Shown: piece after piece, positions 24,449 to 33,430 of the stretch
How positions within the stretch are numbered: position 1 is the stretch's first letter
Layout: every line of letters begins with the position of its first letter
NCBI RefSeq assembly: GCF_008087085.1
Contig: NZ_VIYJ01000008.1
Coordinates: 1 to 64,000, forward strand
Origin: Nocardioides rubriscoriae
GTDB taxonomy: Bacteria > Actinomycetota > Actinomycetes > Propionibacteriales > Nocardioidaceae
Direction of reading: 5' to 3'
Length of the DNA stretch: 64,000 nucleotides
Notes under the pieces: model-generated
What the model was told of the DNA's origin: nothing
Database searches by the model: none
The model's input: the letters and a program-made list of their open reading frames with translations, nothing else
Made by a program: the position numbers and the translations under genes

Positions 24449-25609
24449 ATGACGACGACCCCGTCACCGACCCGGCCACCGCTCGACCTGCACTGGTTCC
24501 TGCCGACGTCCGGAGACAGCCGGTCGCTGGTCGGCGCCGGGCAGGGCGTGCCCCGCGAGTGGCAGGGCGGGCTCGGCGACTCGGTCGCCGACGGCTTCCG
24601 CGCCCCCACCATCGACTACCTCGCCCACGTGGCCCGCACGGCCGAGCAGCTCGGCTTCACCGGCGTGCTGACCCCCACCGGCACCTGGTGCGAGGACGCC
24701 TGGCTGGTGACCGCGGCCCTGCTGCGCGAGACCAGCCGGCTGAAGTACCTGGTCGCCTTCCGACCCGGGGTGATCAACCCCGTGCTCGCGGCGCAGATGG
24801 CGGCGGCGTACCAGCGGATCTCCGGCGGCCGGCTGATGCTCAACGTCGTCACCGGCGGCGAGCCCACCGAGCAGGCGCGCTTCGGCGACACCGACCTCAA
24901 GGACGTGCGCTACGCCCGCACCGGGGAGTTCCTCGACGTCGTGCGCGGCACCTGGACGCAGGCGCCCTTCGACTACAGCGGGGAGTTCTTCCAGGCCACC
25001 GGCGCGATCGTCAGCGGCGGGATCGACCCGGTGCCCGACATCTACTTCGGCGGGTCCTCGGCCCCGGCCGGACGGGTCGCGGCGCGCGGGGCCGACGTCT
25101 ACCTGACGTGGGGCGAGCCCCCGGCGCAGGTCGCCGAGAAGATCGCCTGGATGCGCGGCCTGGCCGCCGAGCAGGGACGCACCCTGCGCTTCGGGATGCG
25201 GGTGCACACGCTGTCGCGCGACACCCACGAGGAGGCCTGGAAGCACGCCCAGTGGCTGCTCGACGGCCTCGACCCCCGCGTGGTCGCCGCGGCGCAGGAG
25301 GCCCTGCGTCACAGCGAGTCGACGGGTCAGCAGCGAATGCTCGCCCTGCGCGAGCGGGCCGACGTGTCGACGTACACCGACGCGCGCCAGCTCGAGGTCC
25401 ACCCCGGGCTGTGGTCGGGGATCGGGTTGGTGCGCGGCGGCGCCGGCACCTCGCTGGTCGGCAGCCACGAGGAGGTCGCCTCGGTCATCGAGGAGTACCA
25501 CGCGCTCGGCATCGACGAGCTGATCCTGTCGGGCTACCCGCACGTCGAGGAGGCCTACTGGTTCGCCGAGGGCGTCGTGCCCGTGCTGCGGCGCCGCGGG
25601 CTGCTCTGA
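24449..25609 (+). CDS. ssuD: FMNH2-dependent alkanesulfonate monooxygenase
   Basis: A 386-residue luciferase-like flavin monooxygenase that releases sulfite from alkanesulfonates. Family marks are LHWFLPTSGDSR at the start, GFTGVLTPTGTWCEDAW, VAFRPGVINPVLAAQMAA, RLMLNVVTGGEP and LSGYPHVEEAYWFAEGV at the end. It needs a flavin reductase; no ssuE is in the window. It follows ssuA by 6 bases with GAGGG as ribosome binding site. Confidence 0.93.
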   Translation: MTTTPSPTRPPLDLHWFLPTSGDSRSLVGAGQGVPREWQGGLGDSVADGFRAPTIDYLAHVARTAEQLGFTGVLTPTGTWCEDAWLVTAALLRETSRLKYLVAFRPGVINPVLAAQMAAAYQRISGGRLMLNVVTGGEPTEQARFGDTDLKDVRYARTGEFLDVVRGTWTQAPFDYSGEFFQATGAIVSGGIDPVPDIYFGGSSAPAGRVAARGADVYLTWGEPPAQVAEKIAWMRGLAAEQGRTLRFGMRVHTLSRDTHEEAWKHAQWLLDGLDPRVVAAAQEALRHSESTGQQRMLALRERADVSTYTDARQLEVHPGLWSGIGLVRGGAGTSLVGSHEEVASVIEEYHALGIDELILSGYPHVEEAYWFAEGVVPVLRRRGLL

Positions 25610-25637
25610 GGGCTCGTGCTCGGAGCAGCTGCGGGCG

Positions 25638-25837
25638 GTGAGTGGGCCACCGTCTCCCCGCGGAGTCTGGTGCGGAAGGTGGCTCACGCACCGCTGCCGC
25701 CCACGGCGGTTGAGGTGCGAGGCCGCCCGCGGCCGAGCCTCGAAACCACCTCAGCCGAGGCAGCCAGGGCGGGCACGGGTTGGCAGCGTCGCCCACCGGT
25801 CTCGAGGCTCCTCGCTAGCGCTCGTCGCACCTCGACC
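25638..25837. repeat. cluster of three palindromic intergenic repeats
   Basis: The 355 bases after ssuD contain no gene I can support. They hold three imperfect palindromes. Element 1 (25638-25687) pairs GTGAG-CCACC with GGTGGCTCAC. Element 2 (25711-25753) pairs TGAGGT and CGAGGC with GCCTCG and ACCTCA. Element 3 (about 25798-25837) has GGTCTCGAGGCTC facing GCACCTCGACC around CTCGCTAGCGCTCG. Element 3 looks like the REP-type repeat scattered between genes of Nocardioides-like genomes, and a related copy occurs at 50240-50291. They may help end the ssu transcript. From 25838 to 25964 I see nothing further except a weak promoter. Confidence 0.6.
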
Positions 25838-25964
25838 AGCGTCGTGGGGAGGCATCGCCCGACGCTCGGCATGTGCGGCGGTTCGGACGGGTCGGGACAC
25901 GCCCGGGCGGAAGGCGCACCCGCGTCCACCGCCCACGTCTGCGGGTGCGTGGCAGGCTGGTGGC

Positions 25965-26420
25965 ATGGACGACGTGAGCTATGGCGCCCTGGCGCTCGCC
26001 CTCAGCCTGGTCGCCGGGACGTGGACCTGGTTCGCCTACCGCAGGCGTGGGCTCGGGGCCGGCCTGATGGGTGCGGGCCTCACGCTGCTGCCGATCGCTG
26101 CCTACCTCACAAGGACGCTGCGCCTGGTCGGCGAGGTCGGCAGCGCGATCGGTCGTTGGGCGACCAGCCTGGTCCTCAGCCCGGTCGTCTGGGCCGGCAT
26201 CGTGCTGGCCGGGATCGCGGTGGTGCTGTTCGGCGCGGGACGGGCGGTCGAGGCCCGCGGGGGCGGCAAGCCCCGCCGGCCCGCGAAGGTGCGGGGCGAC
26301 GAACGGCTCGAGCTGCCGGGCACCACGCCCGCGTCGGGGACGACGGCGCGTCGTACGCCCACGGTCGACGACGACCTGGCCGACATCGAGGCCCTGCTCA
26401 AGAACCGGGGCATCACCTGA
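25965..26420 (+). CDS. small membrane protein, function unknown
   Basis: A 151-residue protein with three predicted membrane helices (about residues 5-22, 29-48 and 66-90), followed by a basic then acidic cytoplasmic tail ending in DDDLADIEALLKNRGIT. I do not recognise the family; similar small proteins are common in actinobacteria. The ATG is chosen because CAGGCT lies 6 bases before it, as in the other leaderless genes here. It nearly overlaps the P-loop kinase gene. Confidence 0.65.
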   Translation: MDDVSYGALALALSLVAGTWTWFAYRRRGLGAGLMGAGLTLLPIAAYLTRTLRLVGEVGSAIGRWATSLVLSPVVWAGIVLAGIAVVLFGAGRAVEARGGGKPRRPAKVRGDERLELPGTTPASGTTARRTPTVDDDLADIEALLKNRGIT

Positions 26421-26431
26421 GCCTCGCGCAG

Positions 26432-27001
26432 GTGCTCGCGCTGCTGTCCGACCGCGAGCCCACGCTGGGCGGGGCCCGGCTGCTGTGCGTCGACGGCCCC
26501 GCGGGGTCGGGCAAGACGACGCTCGCGCGGGCGGTCGCCGCGCGGACCGGCGCCCCCGTGGTCCACATGGACGACCTGTACGACGGGTGGACCGGTCTGG
26601 CGACGGTCACCGACCAGCTCGGCACCCTGCTGGGCCCGCTCGCCGTGGGCCGGCCTGGCCACTACCGACGCTACGACTGGCACGTGGGCGCGTTCGCCGA
26701 GACCGTGGAGGTCGCCCCACCCGGCCCCGGTGGGCTGCTCGTCGTCGAGGGCGTCGGGTCCGGCCTGGCGGCGTACGCGGCGCTGCAGACGGTGCTGGCC
26801 TGGGTCGAGGTGCCACGCGACCTGCGGTTGCGCCGCGGCCTCGAGCGCGACGGTGAGGGCGTGCGCGCCGAGTGGCTGGCCTGGCAGGCCGCCGAGGACG
26901 ACCACTTCAACCGCGACCGCACCCGGCAGCGGGCCGACCTGGTGGTCGACGGGCGGGCCGACGACGGGGCCGGCGACCAGGGGGTGACCGAGCCGTCGTG
27001 A
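26432..27001 (+). CDS. P-loop kinase-like protein (uridine kinase superfamily)
   Basis: A 189-residue P-loop protein. Walker A GPAGSGKTT is near residue 20, followed by VHMDDLYDGW, which resembles the substrate-binding aspartates of uridine/cytidine kinases, and a FNRDRTR lid-like segment near the end. The GTG start at 26432 is the first usable one after the stop of the membrane protein gene; a CTG overlapping that stop is an alternative. The real substrate is unknown. The C-terminal 15 residues are low in complexity. Confidence 0.72.
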   Translation: MLALLSDREPTLGGARLLCVDGPAGSGKTTLARAVAARTGAPVVHMDDLYDGWTGLATVTDQLGTLLGPLAVGRPGHYRRYDWHVGAFAETVEVAPPGPGGLLVVEGVGSGLAAYAALQTVLAWVEVPRDLRLRRGLERDGEGVRAEWLAWQAAEDDHFNRDRTRQRADLVVDGRADDGAGDQGVTEPS

Positions 27002-27030
27002 GGTCGCGCCCGCAGTGAGAGCCTGTGGGC

Positions 27031-27963
27031 ATGCTGCCTCCCAGTGGTGACCAGTTCCGCATCTCCGCCGGCGGCTACGAGGCCGTCATCACCGAGAGCG
27101 GGGGCGCGCTGCGCACCCTGCACCACGCCGGCCGGGCGCTGCTCGACGGCTTCGGCGAGGACGAGATGTCCCCCGGCGGGCGCGGGCAGCTGCTCATGCC
27201 GTGGCCCAACCGGATCCGCGACGGCCGCTACACCTTCGACGGGCGCGAGCTGCAGCTGCCGCTGACCGAGCCGAAGCGGCACCACGCCTCCCACGGCCTC
27301 GCCCGCTGGGTCGCCTGGACACCCGAGGAGCACACCGAGGCCTCGGTCTCGCTGCAGTACCGGTTGATGGCGCAGACCGGCTATCCCTGGGCCGTCGACC
27401 TGCACGTGCTCTACGACCTGTCGGCCGACGGGCTCACGGTCACCCAGACCGCGACCAACCTGTCGCCTGCGCCGGCGCCGTACGCGAGCGGGGCGCACCC
27501 CTACCTGTCGGTCGGCACCGGGCCGGTCGACGCGTGGGAGCTGACGTTGCCCGCGGCGACGCGCTCGGTCAGCGACGACACGCTCATCCCCGTGGGACGC
27601 GAGGCGGTCGAGGGGACGCCGTACGACTTCAGGGTCGCGCGGCCGTTGCGCGACACCGTGCTCAACACCGGCTTCACCGACCTCGAGCGCGACGAGCGCG
27701 GGGTCGCGACGGTGACGCTGCGCGACCCGGCGTCGGGGCGCGCGCTGTCGCTGTGGGTCGACGAGCACCATCGCTGGCTGCAGGTCTACACCGCCGATGA
27801 CGTGCCGGCCACGGCGCGGCGCTCGATCGCGATCGAGCCGATGACCGCCGACGCCAACGCGTTCGTCAGCGGCGAGGACCTGCTCACCCTGGCCCCTGCG
27901 GGGCACCCGGGCGACGAGGTGTCAGTCTCGTGGGGCGTGCGCGCGGTCGATGAAGGCGCGTAG
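27031..27963 (+). CDS. aldose 1-epimerase family protein
   Basis: A 310-residue mutarotase-like beta-sandwich protein that would interconvert alpha and beta anomers of sugars. Marks are LLMPWPNRIRDGRYTFDGRE, HASHGLARW with the substrate-binding histidine, YASGAHPYLSVG with the catalytic histidine, and IAIEPMTADANAF with the catalytic glutamate. The ATG lies 6 bases after GAGCCT, a weak -10-like box. Its 3' end overlaps the convergent PH-domain gene by 42 bases. Confidence 0.88.
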   Translation: MLPPSGDQFRISAGGYEAVITESGGALRTLHHAGRALLDGFGEDEMSPGGRGQLLMPWPNRIRDGRYTFDGRELQLPLTEPKRHHASHGLARWVAWTPEEHTEASVSLQYRLMAQTGYPWAVDLHVLYDLSADGLTVTQTATNLSPAPAPYASGAHPYLSVGTGPVDAWELTLPAATRSVSDDTLIPVGREAVEGTPYDFRVARPLRDTVLNTGFTDLERDERGVATVTLRDPASGRALSLWVDEHHRWLQVYTADDVPATARRSIAIEPMTADANAFVSGEDLLTLAPAGHPGDEVSVSWGVRAVDEGA

Positions 27964-28410
27964 CTCGCGCAGGGCCGTGCGGGCCCGGGCACCGTCGGAG
28001 CCCTGGATCGCCAGCACCGAGGCGGTCGTGCCGTCGGAGAGGTCGAGGGTCACCCAGGGCGCACCCGGGTTGAGCCGGGCGGCCACGATCTCGGCCCAGG
28101 CGTAGTCACGGCGGCGGTAGCCGTTGACGACGTGGAGACCCTCGGGTCGTGCCACCGCCCGGGACCGGGCCAGGGCGTAGAGGCACGCGAAACCGAGCAG
28201 GAACATCGCCACGACGGTGCCCCGCTGGAACGGGGTGACCGAGTCGCGCACGTCCTGCTCGAGACCGACCCACAGCAGGGCGGTCACCACGAGGAGCGCA
28301 CCGCCGGCGACCCCGCCGGCGATCCGGGGGCCCAGAGGGCGCCAGGTACGGGGCATCGCGGGGAGCGCGTCGGCGCGGCCCGGCCCGGCGGCGTCAGAGT
28401 CGGCAGGCAT
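27922..28410 (-). CDS. membrane-anchored PH-domain protein
   Basis: A 162-residue protein with two membrane helices (about 28-50 and 66-82) followed by a bacterial PH-like domain (VARPEGLHVVNGYRRRDYAWAEIVAARL to VLAIQGSDGARA). Proteins of this design are widespread in actinobacteria and have no assigned function. It begins 17 bases inside the end of hisG and is probably cotranscribed with hisE and hisG. The 42-base tail-to-tail overlap with the epimerase gene is unusual but both frames look real. Confidence 0.75.
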   Translation of the reverse strand: MPADSDAAGPGRADALPAMPRTWRPLGPRIAGGVAGGALLVVTALLWVGLEQDVRDSVTPFQRGTVVAMFLLGFACLYALARSRAVARPEGLHVVNGYRRRDYAWAEIVAARLNPGAPWVTLDLSDGTTASVLAIQGSDGARARTALRELRAFIDRAHAPRD

Positions 28411-29245
28411 GGATGTCGGTCAGCAGGATGCCGCGGGCCCCGAGGTCCCAGAGCTCGTCCATCAGTCGTTGCCCACCGGCGCGAGGCACCATCGCGCGCA
28501 CCGCGACCCAGCCCTCGCGCGACAGTGGGGCGATCGTCGGGCTCTCGATGCCGGGAGTCAGCTCGACCGCGCGGTCGAGGTCGGCCTCGGCGATGTCGTA
28601 GTCCATCATCACGTAGCCGCGGGCGACCAGCACGCCCTCGATCCGGCGCCGGAAGACCTCGAACCCGGCCGGGTGGTCGGCACCGGCGCGGGTGATGAGC
28701 ACCGCCTCGGACTGCAGCAGCGGCTCGCCGAAGGTCTCGAGCCCGGCGGCGCGCAGGGTCGCACCGGTCTCGACGACGTCGGCGATCACGTCGGCGACGC
28801 CGAGCTGGATGCTCGTCTCGACCGCGCCGTCGAGGCGGGTGACCCCGCCGGCCTCGATGCCGCGCTCCTCGAGGAACGCCTGCACGATCCCGACGTACGA
28901 CGTGGCGATGCGCTTGCCGGCCACGTCGGCGGCGTCGGTGTAGCGACCGGCCGGCCCGGCGAAGCGGAACGTGCTGCGCCCGAAGCCGAGGGTCAGGGCC
29001 TCGTCGGCCTTGGCGCCGGAGTCACGCAGCAGGTCGCGCCCGGTGATGCCGACGTCGAGGGTGCCCTCGCCGACGTAGAGGGCGATGTCGCGCGGGCGCA
29101 GGTAGAAGAACTCGACGTCGTTGTCGGTGTCGATGAGCGTCAACTGCTTGGAGTCGTCGCGCTGGCGGTAGCCCGACTCGCGCAGGATCTCGCTGGCCGA
29201 CTGGGCCAGCGAGCCCTTGTTGGGGATGGCGATCTTGAGGGTCAT
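28394..29245 (-). CDS. hisG: ATP phosphoribosyltransferase, long form
   Basis: First step of histidine synthesis: ATP and PRPP give phosphoribosyl-ATP. At 283 residues it is the long, hisZ-independent form. The catalytic part has LKIAIPNKGSL and DVIADVVETGATLRAAGL (PRPP-binding loop, about residues 150-170). The C-terminal domain (about 205-283) is the ACT-like regulatory domain that binds histidine, so feedback inhibition is expected. The remaining his genes are not in the window. It follows hisE by 13 bases. Confidence 0.95.
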   Translation of the reverse strand: MTLKIAIPNKGSLAQSASEILRESGYRQRDDSKQLTLIDTDNDVEFFYLRPRDIALYVGEGTLDVGITGRDLLRDSGAKADEALTLGFGRSTFRFAGPAGRYTDAADVAGKRIATSYVGIVQAFLEERGIEAGGVTRLDGAVETSIQLGVADVIADVVETGATLRAAGLETFGEPLLQSEAVLITRAGADHPAGFEVFRRRIEGVLVARGYVMMDYDIAEADLDRAVELTPGIESPTIAPLSREGWVAVRAMVPRAGGQRLMDELWDLGARGILLTDIHACRL

Positions 29246-29258
29246 GGCTGTCTTCCGG

Positions 29259-29522
29259 TCACAGGTGCGCGTAGACGTCGGCGGGCTCGAGGTCGAGGGC
29301 GAGCATCATCACCTGCAGGTGGTAGAGCAGCTGGCTGATCTCCTCGGCCGCGCGCTCCTTGCCCTCGTGCTCGGCCGCCATCCACGACTCGGCGGCCTCC
29401 TCGACCAGCTTCTTGCCGATGGCATGGACGCCGGCGTCGAGCTCTGCGACGGTGCCCGAGCCCTCGGGCCGGGTGCGTGCCTTCTCGGACAGCTCGGCCC
29501 ACAGACCGTCGAACGTCTTCAC
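29259..29522 (-). CDS. hisE: phosphoribosyl-ATP pyrophosphohydrolase
   Basis: Second step of histidine synthesis, removing pyrophosphate from PR-ATP. The 87-residue all-helical MazG-like protein has [19 protein letters not shown] and [15 protein letters not shown], with the metal-binding acidic residues. The GTG start lies 7 bases after TAGGCT (29530-29535), so the mRNA is probably leaderless. It forms a small operon with hisG and the PH-domain gene. Confidence 0.93.
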   Translation of the reverse strand: MKTFDGLWAELSEKARTRPEGSGTVAELDAGVHAIGKKLVEEAAESWMAAEHEGKERAAEEISQLLYHLQVMMLALDLEPADVYAHL

Positions 29523-29614
29523 GGTGCCCAGCCTAGGGCGCGGCCACGATGCGGCCACACCCGCGGGAGGGCCCTGAGACCGGTCGTCCGGAGCCGAGCC
29601 CCTCAGCCTCGCGG

Positions 29615-30103
29615 TCAGGCGTCGTAGCCGCGCTTGATCCGCTTGATCGTCTGGGCGGTGACCAGGGCCGCCGAGGTGGCCTCGTAGCCCTTGTCCTCGC
29701 TGGAGCCCTCGAGGCCGGCCCGGTCGAGGGCCTGCTGCTCGGTGTCACAGGTCAGGACGCCGAACCCGACGGCGGTCTGGTGGTCGAGGGCGACGCGGCC
29801 CAGGCCGTCGGTGGCGGCGTTGCAGACGTAGTCGAAGTGGGGCGTGCCGCCGCGGATGACGACGCCGAGCGCGACGACGGCGTCGTAGCCCTGGGCGGCG
29901 AGGGCGGCCGCGACGACGGGCAGCTCGAAGGTGCCGGGCACGCGGACCACGACCGGGGCCTCGACCCGGTAGGCCTCGAGGGCCTTGTGGGCGCCGGCCA
30001 GCAGGCCGTCCATGACGACGGTGTGCCAGCTCGCGGCGACGACCGCGACGCGCAGGTCGTGGCAGTCGATCGGGGCTTCGGCGGGGGCTCCGTGGCCGGC
30101 CAT
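29615..30103 (-). CDS. ribH: 6,7-dimethyl-8-ribityllumazine synthase
   Basis: Condenses the dihydroxybutanone phosphate and the pyrimidine intermediate to lumazine, the penultimate step of riboflavin synthesis. The 162-residue chain shows [44 protein letters not shown] and [17 protein letters not shown], with the catalytic histidine in GGTPHFDYV. It usually forms 60-mer capsids. Its start overlaps the ribBA stop (TGATG). Last gene of the rib operon. Confidence 0.96.
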   Translation of the reverse strand: MAGHGAPAEAPIDCHDLRVAVVAASWHTVVMDGLLAGAHKALEAYRVEAPVVVRVPGTFELPVVAAALAAQGYDAVVALGVVIRGGTPHFDYVCNAATDGLGRVALDHQTAVGFGVLTCDTEQQALDRAGLEGSSEDKGYEATSAALVTAQTIKRIKRGYDA

Positions 30104-31386
30104 CAGACGGTCTCCTCGGTGGTCTCGACCGGCTGCGGCGCGACCTGCAGGTCGGGCAGGTCGTGGCCCATCCGGTCGCGCTTGGTCAGCAGGTAGGCGA
30201 TGTTGTGGTCGTTGGGGTGCGGCGTCAGCGCCACCCGCTCGGCCACCGGGACGCCGTACATCTCGAGGTTGGCGACCTTGTCGGGGTTGTTGGTGAGCAG
30301 GCGGACGCTCTCGACCTTGAGGTCCTTGAGCACCTGGGTGGCGGTGCCGTAGTGGCGCGCGTCGGCGGGCAGGCCGAGGTCGAGGTTGGCGTCGACGGTG
30401 TCGCGGCCGCCGTCCTGCAGCTGGTAGGCCTGCAGCTTGGCGACCAGGCCGATGCCGCGGCCCTCGTGGCCGCGCAGGTAGACCACGACCCCGCGACCCT
30501 CGGCCACGATCCGCTCGAGGGCCTCGTCGAGCTGGGGGCCGCAGTCGCAGCGGGCGCTGCCGAAGACGTCGCCGGTCAGGCACTCGGAGTGGACGCGGGT
30601 GAGCACGGGCTCGGGGCCGGAGATGTCGCCGTGGACCAGCGCGATGTGTTCGGACCCGTCGATGGTGATCTTGTAGCCGTAGGCGGTGAAGTCGCCGTGG
30701 CGCGTGGGCAGGCGGGTCTCGGCGACGCGCTCGACGTGGTTCTCGTGACGGCGGCGGTAGCGGACGAGGTCCTCGATGGAGATCATCGCCAGGTCGTGCT
30801 CGTCGGCGAACGCGCGCAGCTCGGGCGCACGCTTCATGGTGCCGTCGTCGTTGACGACCTCGACCAGGACGCCGGCCGGGGTCAGCCCGGCGAGGGTGGC
30901 CAGGTCGACGGCGGCCTCGGTGTGACCGCGTCGGGCCAGCACTCCCCCGTCGCGGTAGCGCAGCGGGAAGACGTGGCCGGGCCGGGTGAGCTCCCACGGC
31001 TCGGTGGCGCTGTCGGCCAGGACCCGCGCGGTGTGCGCGCGGTCGGCGGCGCTGATGCCGGTGGAGACACCGTCGCGGGCGTCGACCGAGATCGTGTACG
31101 CCGTGCGCAGCTTGTCCTTGTTGTGCGGCGTCATCAGCGGGATCTCGAGCCGGTCGAGCATGTAGCCCGGCATCGGCACGCAGATCACGCCGCTGGAGTG
31201 GCGGATCGTGAACGCCATCAGGTCGGGCGTCGCCTTGCTGGCGGCGAAGATGATGTCGCCCTCGTTCTCGCGGCCCTCGTCGTCGACGACGACGACCGCC
31301 TTGCCGGCCGCGATGTCGGCGATGGCGCGCTCGACGCTGTCGAGGCGCACGCCCCCGTGCTGCTCCTCGATCGTGGGGTAGGTCAT
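30103..31386 (-). CDS. ribBA: bifunctional DHBP synthase/GTP cyclohydrolase II
   Basis: A 427-residue fusion. The N-terminal part (about 1-205) is 3,4-dihydroxy-2-butanone 4-phosphate synthase with [11 protein letters not shown] and the [12 protein letters not shown] segment; the C-terminal part (about 210-400) is GTP cyclohydrolase II with the zinc cysteines in [20 protein letters not shown] and the [11 protein letters not shown] motif. It supplies both precursors of lumazine. It overlaps ribE by 4 bases (ATGA). Confidence 0.96.
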   Translation of the reverse strand: MTYPTIEEQHGGVRLDSVERAIADIAAGKAVVVVDDEGRENEGDIIFAASKATPDLMAFTIRHSSGVICVPMPGYMLDRLEIPLMTPHNKDKLRTAYTISVDARDGVSTGISAADRAHTARVLADSATEPWELTRPGHVFPLRYRDGGVLARRGHTEAAVDLATLAGLTPAGVLVEVVNDDGTMKRAPELRAFADEHDLAMISIEDLVRYRRRHENHVERVAETRLPTRHGDFTAYGYKITIDGSEHIALVHGDISGPEPVLTRVHSECLTGDVFGSARCDCGPQLDEALERIVAEGRGVVVYLRGHEGRGIGLVAKLQAYQLQDGGRDTVDANLDLGLPADARHYGTATQVLKDLKVESVRLLTNNPDKVANLEMYGVPVAERVALTPHPNDHNIAYLLTKRDRMGHDLPDLQVAPQPVETTEETV

Positions 31387-32039
31387 CGGGTGGATCCTTC
31401 CGTGACGTGCGAGGTGGCGTGTGAGGTGGCGTGTGAGGTGGCGGCGTCGAGACGCGCGGCCAGGAGCTTCTCGACGTGCTTGGCGAGCACGTCGACCTCG
31501 AGGTTGACCCGGTCGCCGGGCTGGCGCAGACCGAGGGTGGTGCGGGCGAGGGTCTCGGGGATGAGGCTCACGGTGAAGGAGTCAGGACCGGCCTCGACGA
31601 CCGTCAGGCTCACGCCGTCGACGGTGATGGAGCCCTTGTCGACGAGGTACTTGCCGAGCTCGGGCGGCATCGAGACCTCGACGACCTCCCAGTGCTCGCT
31701 CGGCTGGCGTCGTACGACGTGGCCGACGGCGTCGACGTGGCCCTGCACGATGTGTCCGCCCAGCCGCTTGTCGGCGGTCACCGCCCGCTCGAGGTTGACC
31801 CGATCACCGGTCTGGACCTTGTCCATCGACGTCTTGTCGAGGGACTCCTTCATGACGTCGGCGGTCCAGGTGCCGCCGTCGATCGAGACCACGGTGAGGC
31901 AGCACCCGTTGACGGAGATCGAGTCGCCGAGCCCGGTGCCGTCGAGGACCGTGGTGGCCCTGATGGACAGGCGGATGGCGTCGGTGAGGTCCTCGATTGC
32001 CGCTACGGTGCCGAGCTCCTCGACGATTCCGGTGAACAT
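31383..32039 (-). CDS. ribE: riboflavin synthase alpha chain
   Basis: Dismutates two lumazines to riboflavin. The 218-residue protein is two similar barrels: [10 protein letters not shown] starts the first, and the second begins at [12 protein letters not shown]; the conserved SVNGCCLTV and TVDGVSLTV pair marks the repeat. The last 15 residues contain a His-Ala-Thr-Ser repeat coded by a 12-base tandem repeat, outside the family fold. TGATG overlap with ribD. Confidence 0.95.
   Translation of the reverse strand: MFTGIVEELGTVAAIEDLTDAIRLSIRATTVLDGTGLGDSISVNGCCLTVVSIDGGTWTADVMKESLDKTSMDKVQTGDRVNLERAVTADKRLGGHIVQGHVDAVGHVVRRQPSEHWEVVEVSMPPELGKYLVDKGSITVDGVSLTVVEAGPDSFTVSLIPETLARTTLGLRQPGDRVNLEVDVLAKHVEKLLAARLDAATSHATSHATSHVTEGSTR
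31405..31440 (-). repeat. 12-base tandem repeat in the ribE C-terminus
   Basis: Two exact and one diverged unit of GCGTGTGAGGTG (plus-strand sense), encoding Ser-His-Ala-Thr repeats just before the ribE stop and the ribBA start. The period keeps the reading frame. Confidence 0.85.
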
Positions 32040-33088
32040 CACATCTCCTTGGTGTCGTGCGGGGTGAGGGTGAGGCGGACGTTGGGCTCCTCGCCGTCGA
32101 CGCCGTCGAGCACGGTCACGTCGGTGACCGTGGGACGCAACGCGTCGGCGATGGTGGTGATTCCGAGGTCGGCGACGGCCGGGCGCCCGGCGCCGAGCAG
32201 CACCGGCGCGACGTAGACGACGATCTCGTCGACCAGCCCGGCGGCGAGGAACGCCGCGGCCAGGGTCGGCCCGCCCTCGAGGAAGACGTGCTGACGGTCG
32301 CGGGCGAAGAGCGCGGCCAGGGCCGTGCGGGGGTCGCGGGTGCGCAGGTGGACCGTCTCGGCGGCGGCGTCGAGCACGCGGCGGTCGGCCGGCAGGTCGC
32401 GCTCCCCCATGACCGCGCGCAGCGGCTGGACGGGCAGCGGCCGGTCGTCGGTGTCGCGGACGGTGAGCTGCGGGTCGTCGACCAGGACGGTGCCGGTGCC
32501 GACGAGCATCACGTCGCACCGCCCGCGCAGGCGGTGGGTGTCGCGGCGCGCCGCGGTCGAGGAGACCCAGCGGGAGGTACCGTCAGCGGCGGCGCTGCGC
32601 CCGTCGAGGGTCGTGGCGTACTTCCAGGTCACGAACGGCCGCTGCTCGCGCTGCGCGACGCGGTAGACGTGGGCCAGGGCGGCGGCCTCGTCGGCCAGGA
32701 CGCCGGCCTCGACCTCGATGCCGGCCGCCTCGAGGACCGCGCGCCCACCGGACGCGACCGGGTTGGCGTCGGCCTCCGCGAAGACGACGCGGCGCACGCC
32801 GGCCGCGACGAGGGCCTGCGTGCACGGGCCGGTGCGGCCCGTGTGGTTGCACGGCTCGAGGGTGACCACGGCGGTGGCGCCGCGGGCGGCCTCACCGGCC
32901 CGGGCGAGCGCGTCGGCCTCGGCGTGGGTGGTGCCCGGACCCCGGTGGTGGCCCTCGGCGATCGTCGTACCGTCGTCGGCGAGCAGCACGCAGCCCACCC
33001 GGCGGGTGTCGTGGACCATCGCGACGCCGGGGGTGGCGGCCAGGGTCAGCGCACGACGCATCGCGTCACGCTCGGCGGCGCTGGCCAT
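32039..33088 (-). CDS. ribD: bifunctional riboflavin deaminase-reductase
   Basis: The 349-residue fusion performs steps two and three of riboflavin synthesis. The deaminase part has the zinc motifs THAEADAL and TLEPCNHTGRTGPC; the reductase part (about 155-349) has VTWKYATTLDGRSA and VFLEGGPTLAAAFL. First gene of the rib operon. Its ribosome binding site GAGGGGGAC lies about 3 bases before the ATG and can pair with an upstream GUCCCC, consistent with riboswitch control of translation. Confidence 0.95.
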   Translation of the reverse strand: MASAAERDAMRRALTLAATPGVAMVHDTRRVGCVLLADDGTTIAEGHHRGPGTTHAEADALARAGEAARGATAVVTLEPCNHTGRTGPCTQALVAAGVRRVVFAEADANPVASGGRAVLEAAGIEVEAGVLADEAAALAHVYRVAQREQRPFVTWKYATTLDGRSAAADGTSRWVSSTAARRDTHRLRGRCDVMLVGTGTVLVDDPQLTVRDTDDRPLPVQPLRAVMGERDLPADRRVLDAAAETVHLRTRDPRTALAALFARDRQHVFLEGGPTLAAAFLAAGLVDEIVVYVAPVLLGAGRPAVADLGITTIADALRPTVTDVTVLDGVDGEEPNVRLTLTPHDTKEM

Positions 33089-33090
33089 CT

Positions 33091-33138
33091 GTCCCCCTCA
33101 CTCCCACCGGTCCGGTCGTGCTCACGGACTCCGGGGAC
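33091..33138 (-). promoter_or_regulatory. riboswitch expression platform (ribD SD and anti-SD)
   Basis: On the minus strand the ribD Shine-Dalgarno GGGGAC (within 33091-33096) is perfectly complementary to GUCCCC at 33133-33138. Pairing would hide the ribosome binding site when the riboswitch has bound FMN. No T-run terminator was seen, so translational control is the simpler reading. Confidence 0.55.
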
Positions 33139-33209
33139 GACGGGGGTCTCGGCAGGCCCGACCGGCGAGGGTCGCGGCACTGACGTCGACCACCACCTGC
33201 GTGCGCTTA

Positions 33210-33322
33210 CCATCCGGACTTTCACCGTCGGTCCAGGATTTCCACCTGGTCAACCGCTCACTGGCTGTGAGCGGGTCGCGGACTGTCACCGCCGGCTCGG
33301 AATTGCACCGACCCCAGAGCAC
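33210..33322 (-). ncRNA. FMN riboswitch (RFN element)
   Basis: The minus strand carries the conserved RFN core in order: GGTCGGTGCAATTCCGA, GGCGGTGACAGTCCGCGACC, GGTTGACCAGGTGGAAATCC and CCGACGGTGAAAGTCCGGAT. It lies 120 bases upstream of ribD and controls the ribD-ribE-ribBA-ribH operon. A promoter with TGGCAA, 17 bases, AACATT lies just upstream of the element (near 33334-33362). Confidence 0.96.
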
Positions 33323-33430
33323 GCGAGAGCAATGTTCACTCGTCGGGTCGAGTTTGCCACACGTCTCTCACGGCCCGGGTGTCAGACGTGTCACGTGTCG
33401 AGACGACCGGCGGGGGACGTCGAGACCTCG

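Noticed and set aside
25684..25929. Small minus-strand frame in the ssuD downstream gap
   Set aside because: It runs through the palindromic repeats, has no ribosome binding site and no family pattern.
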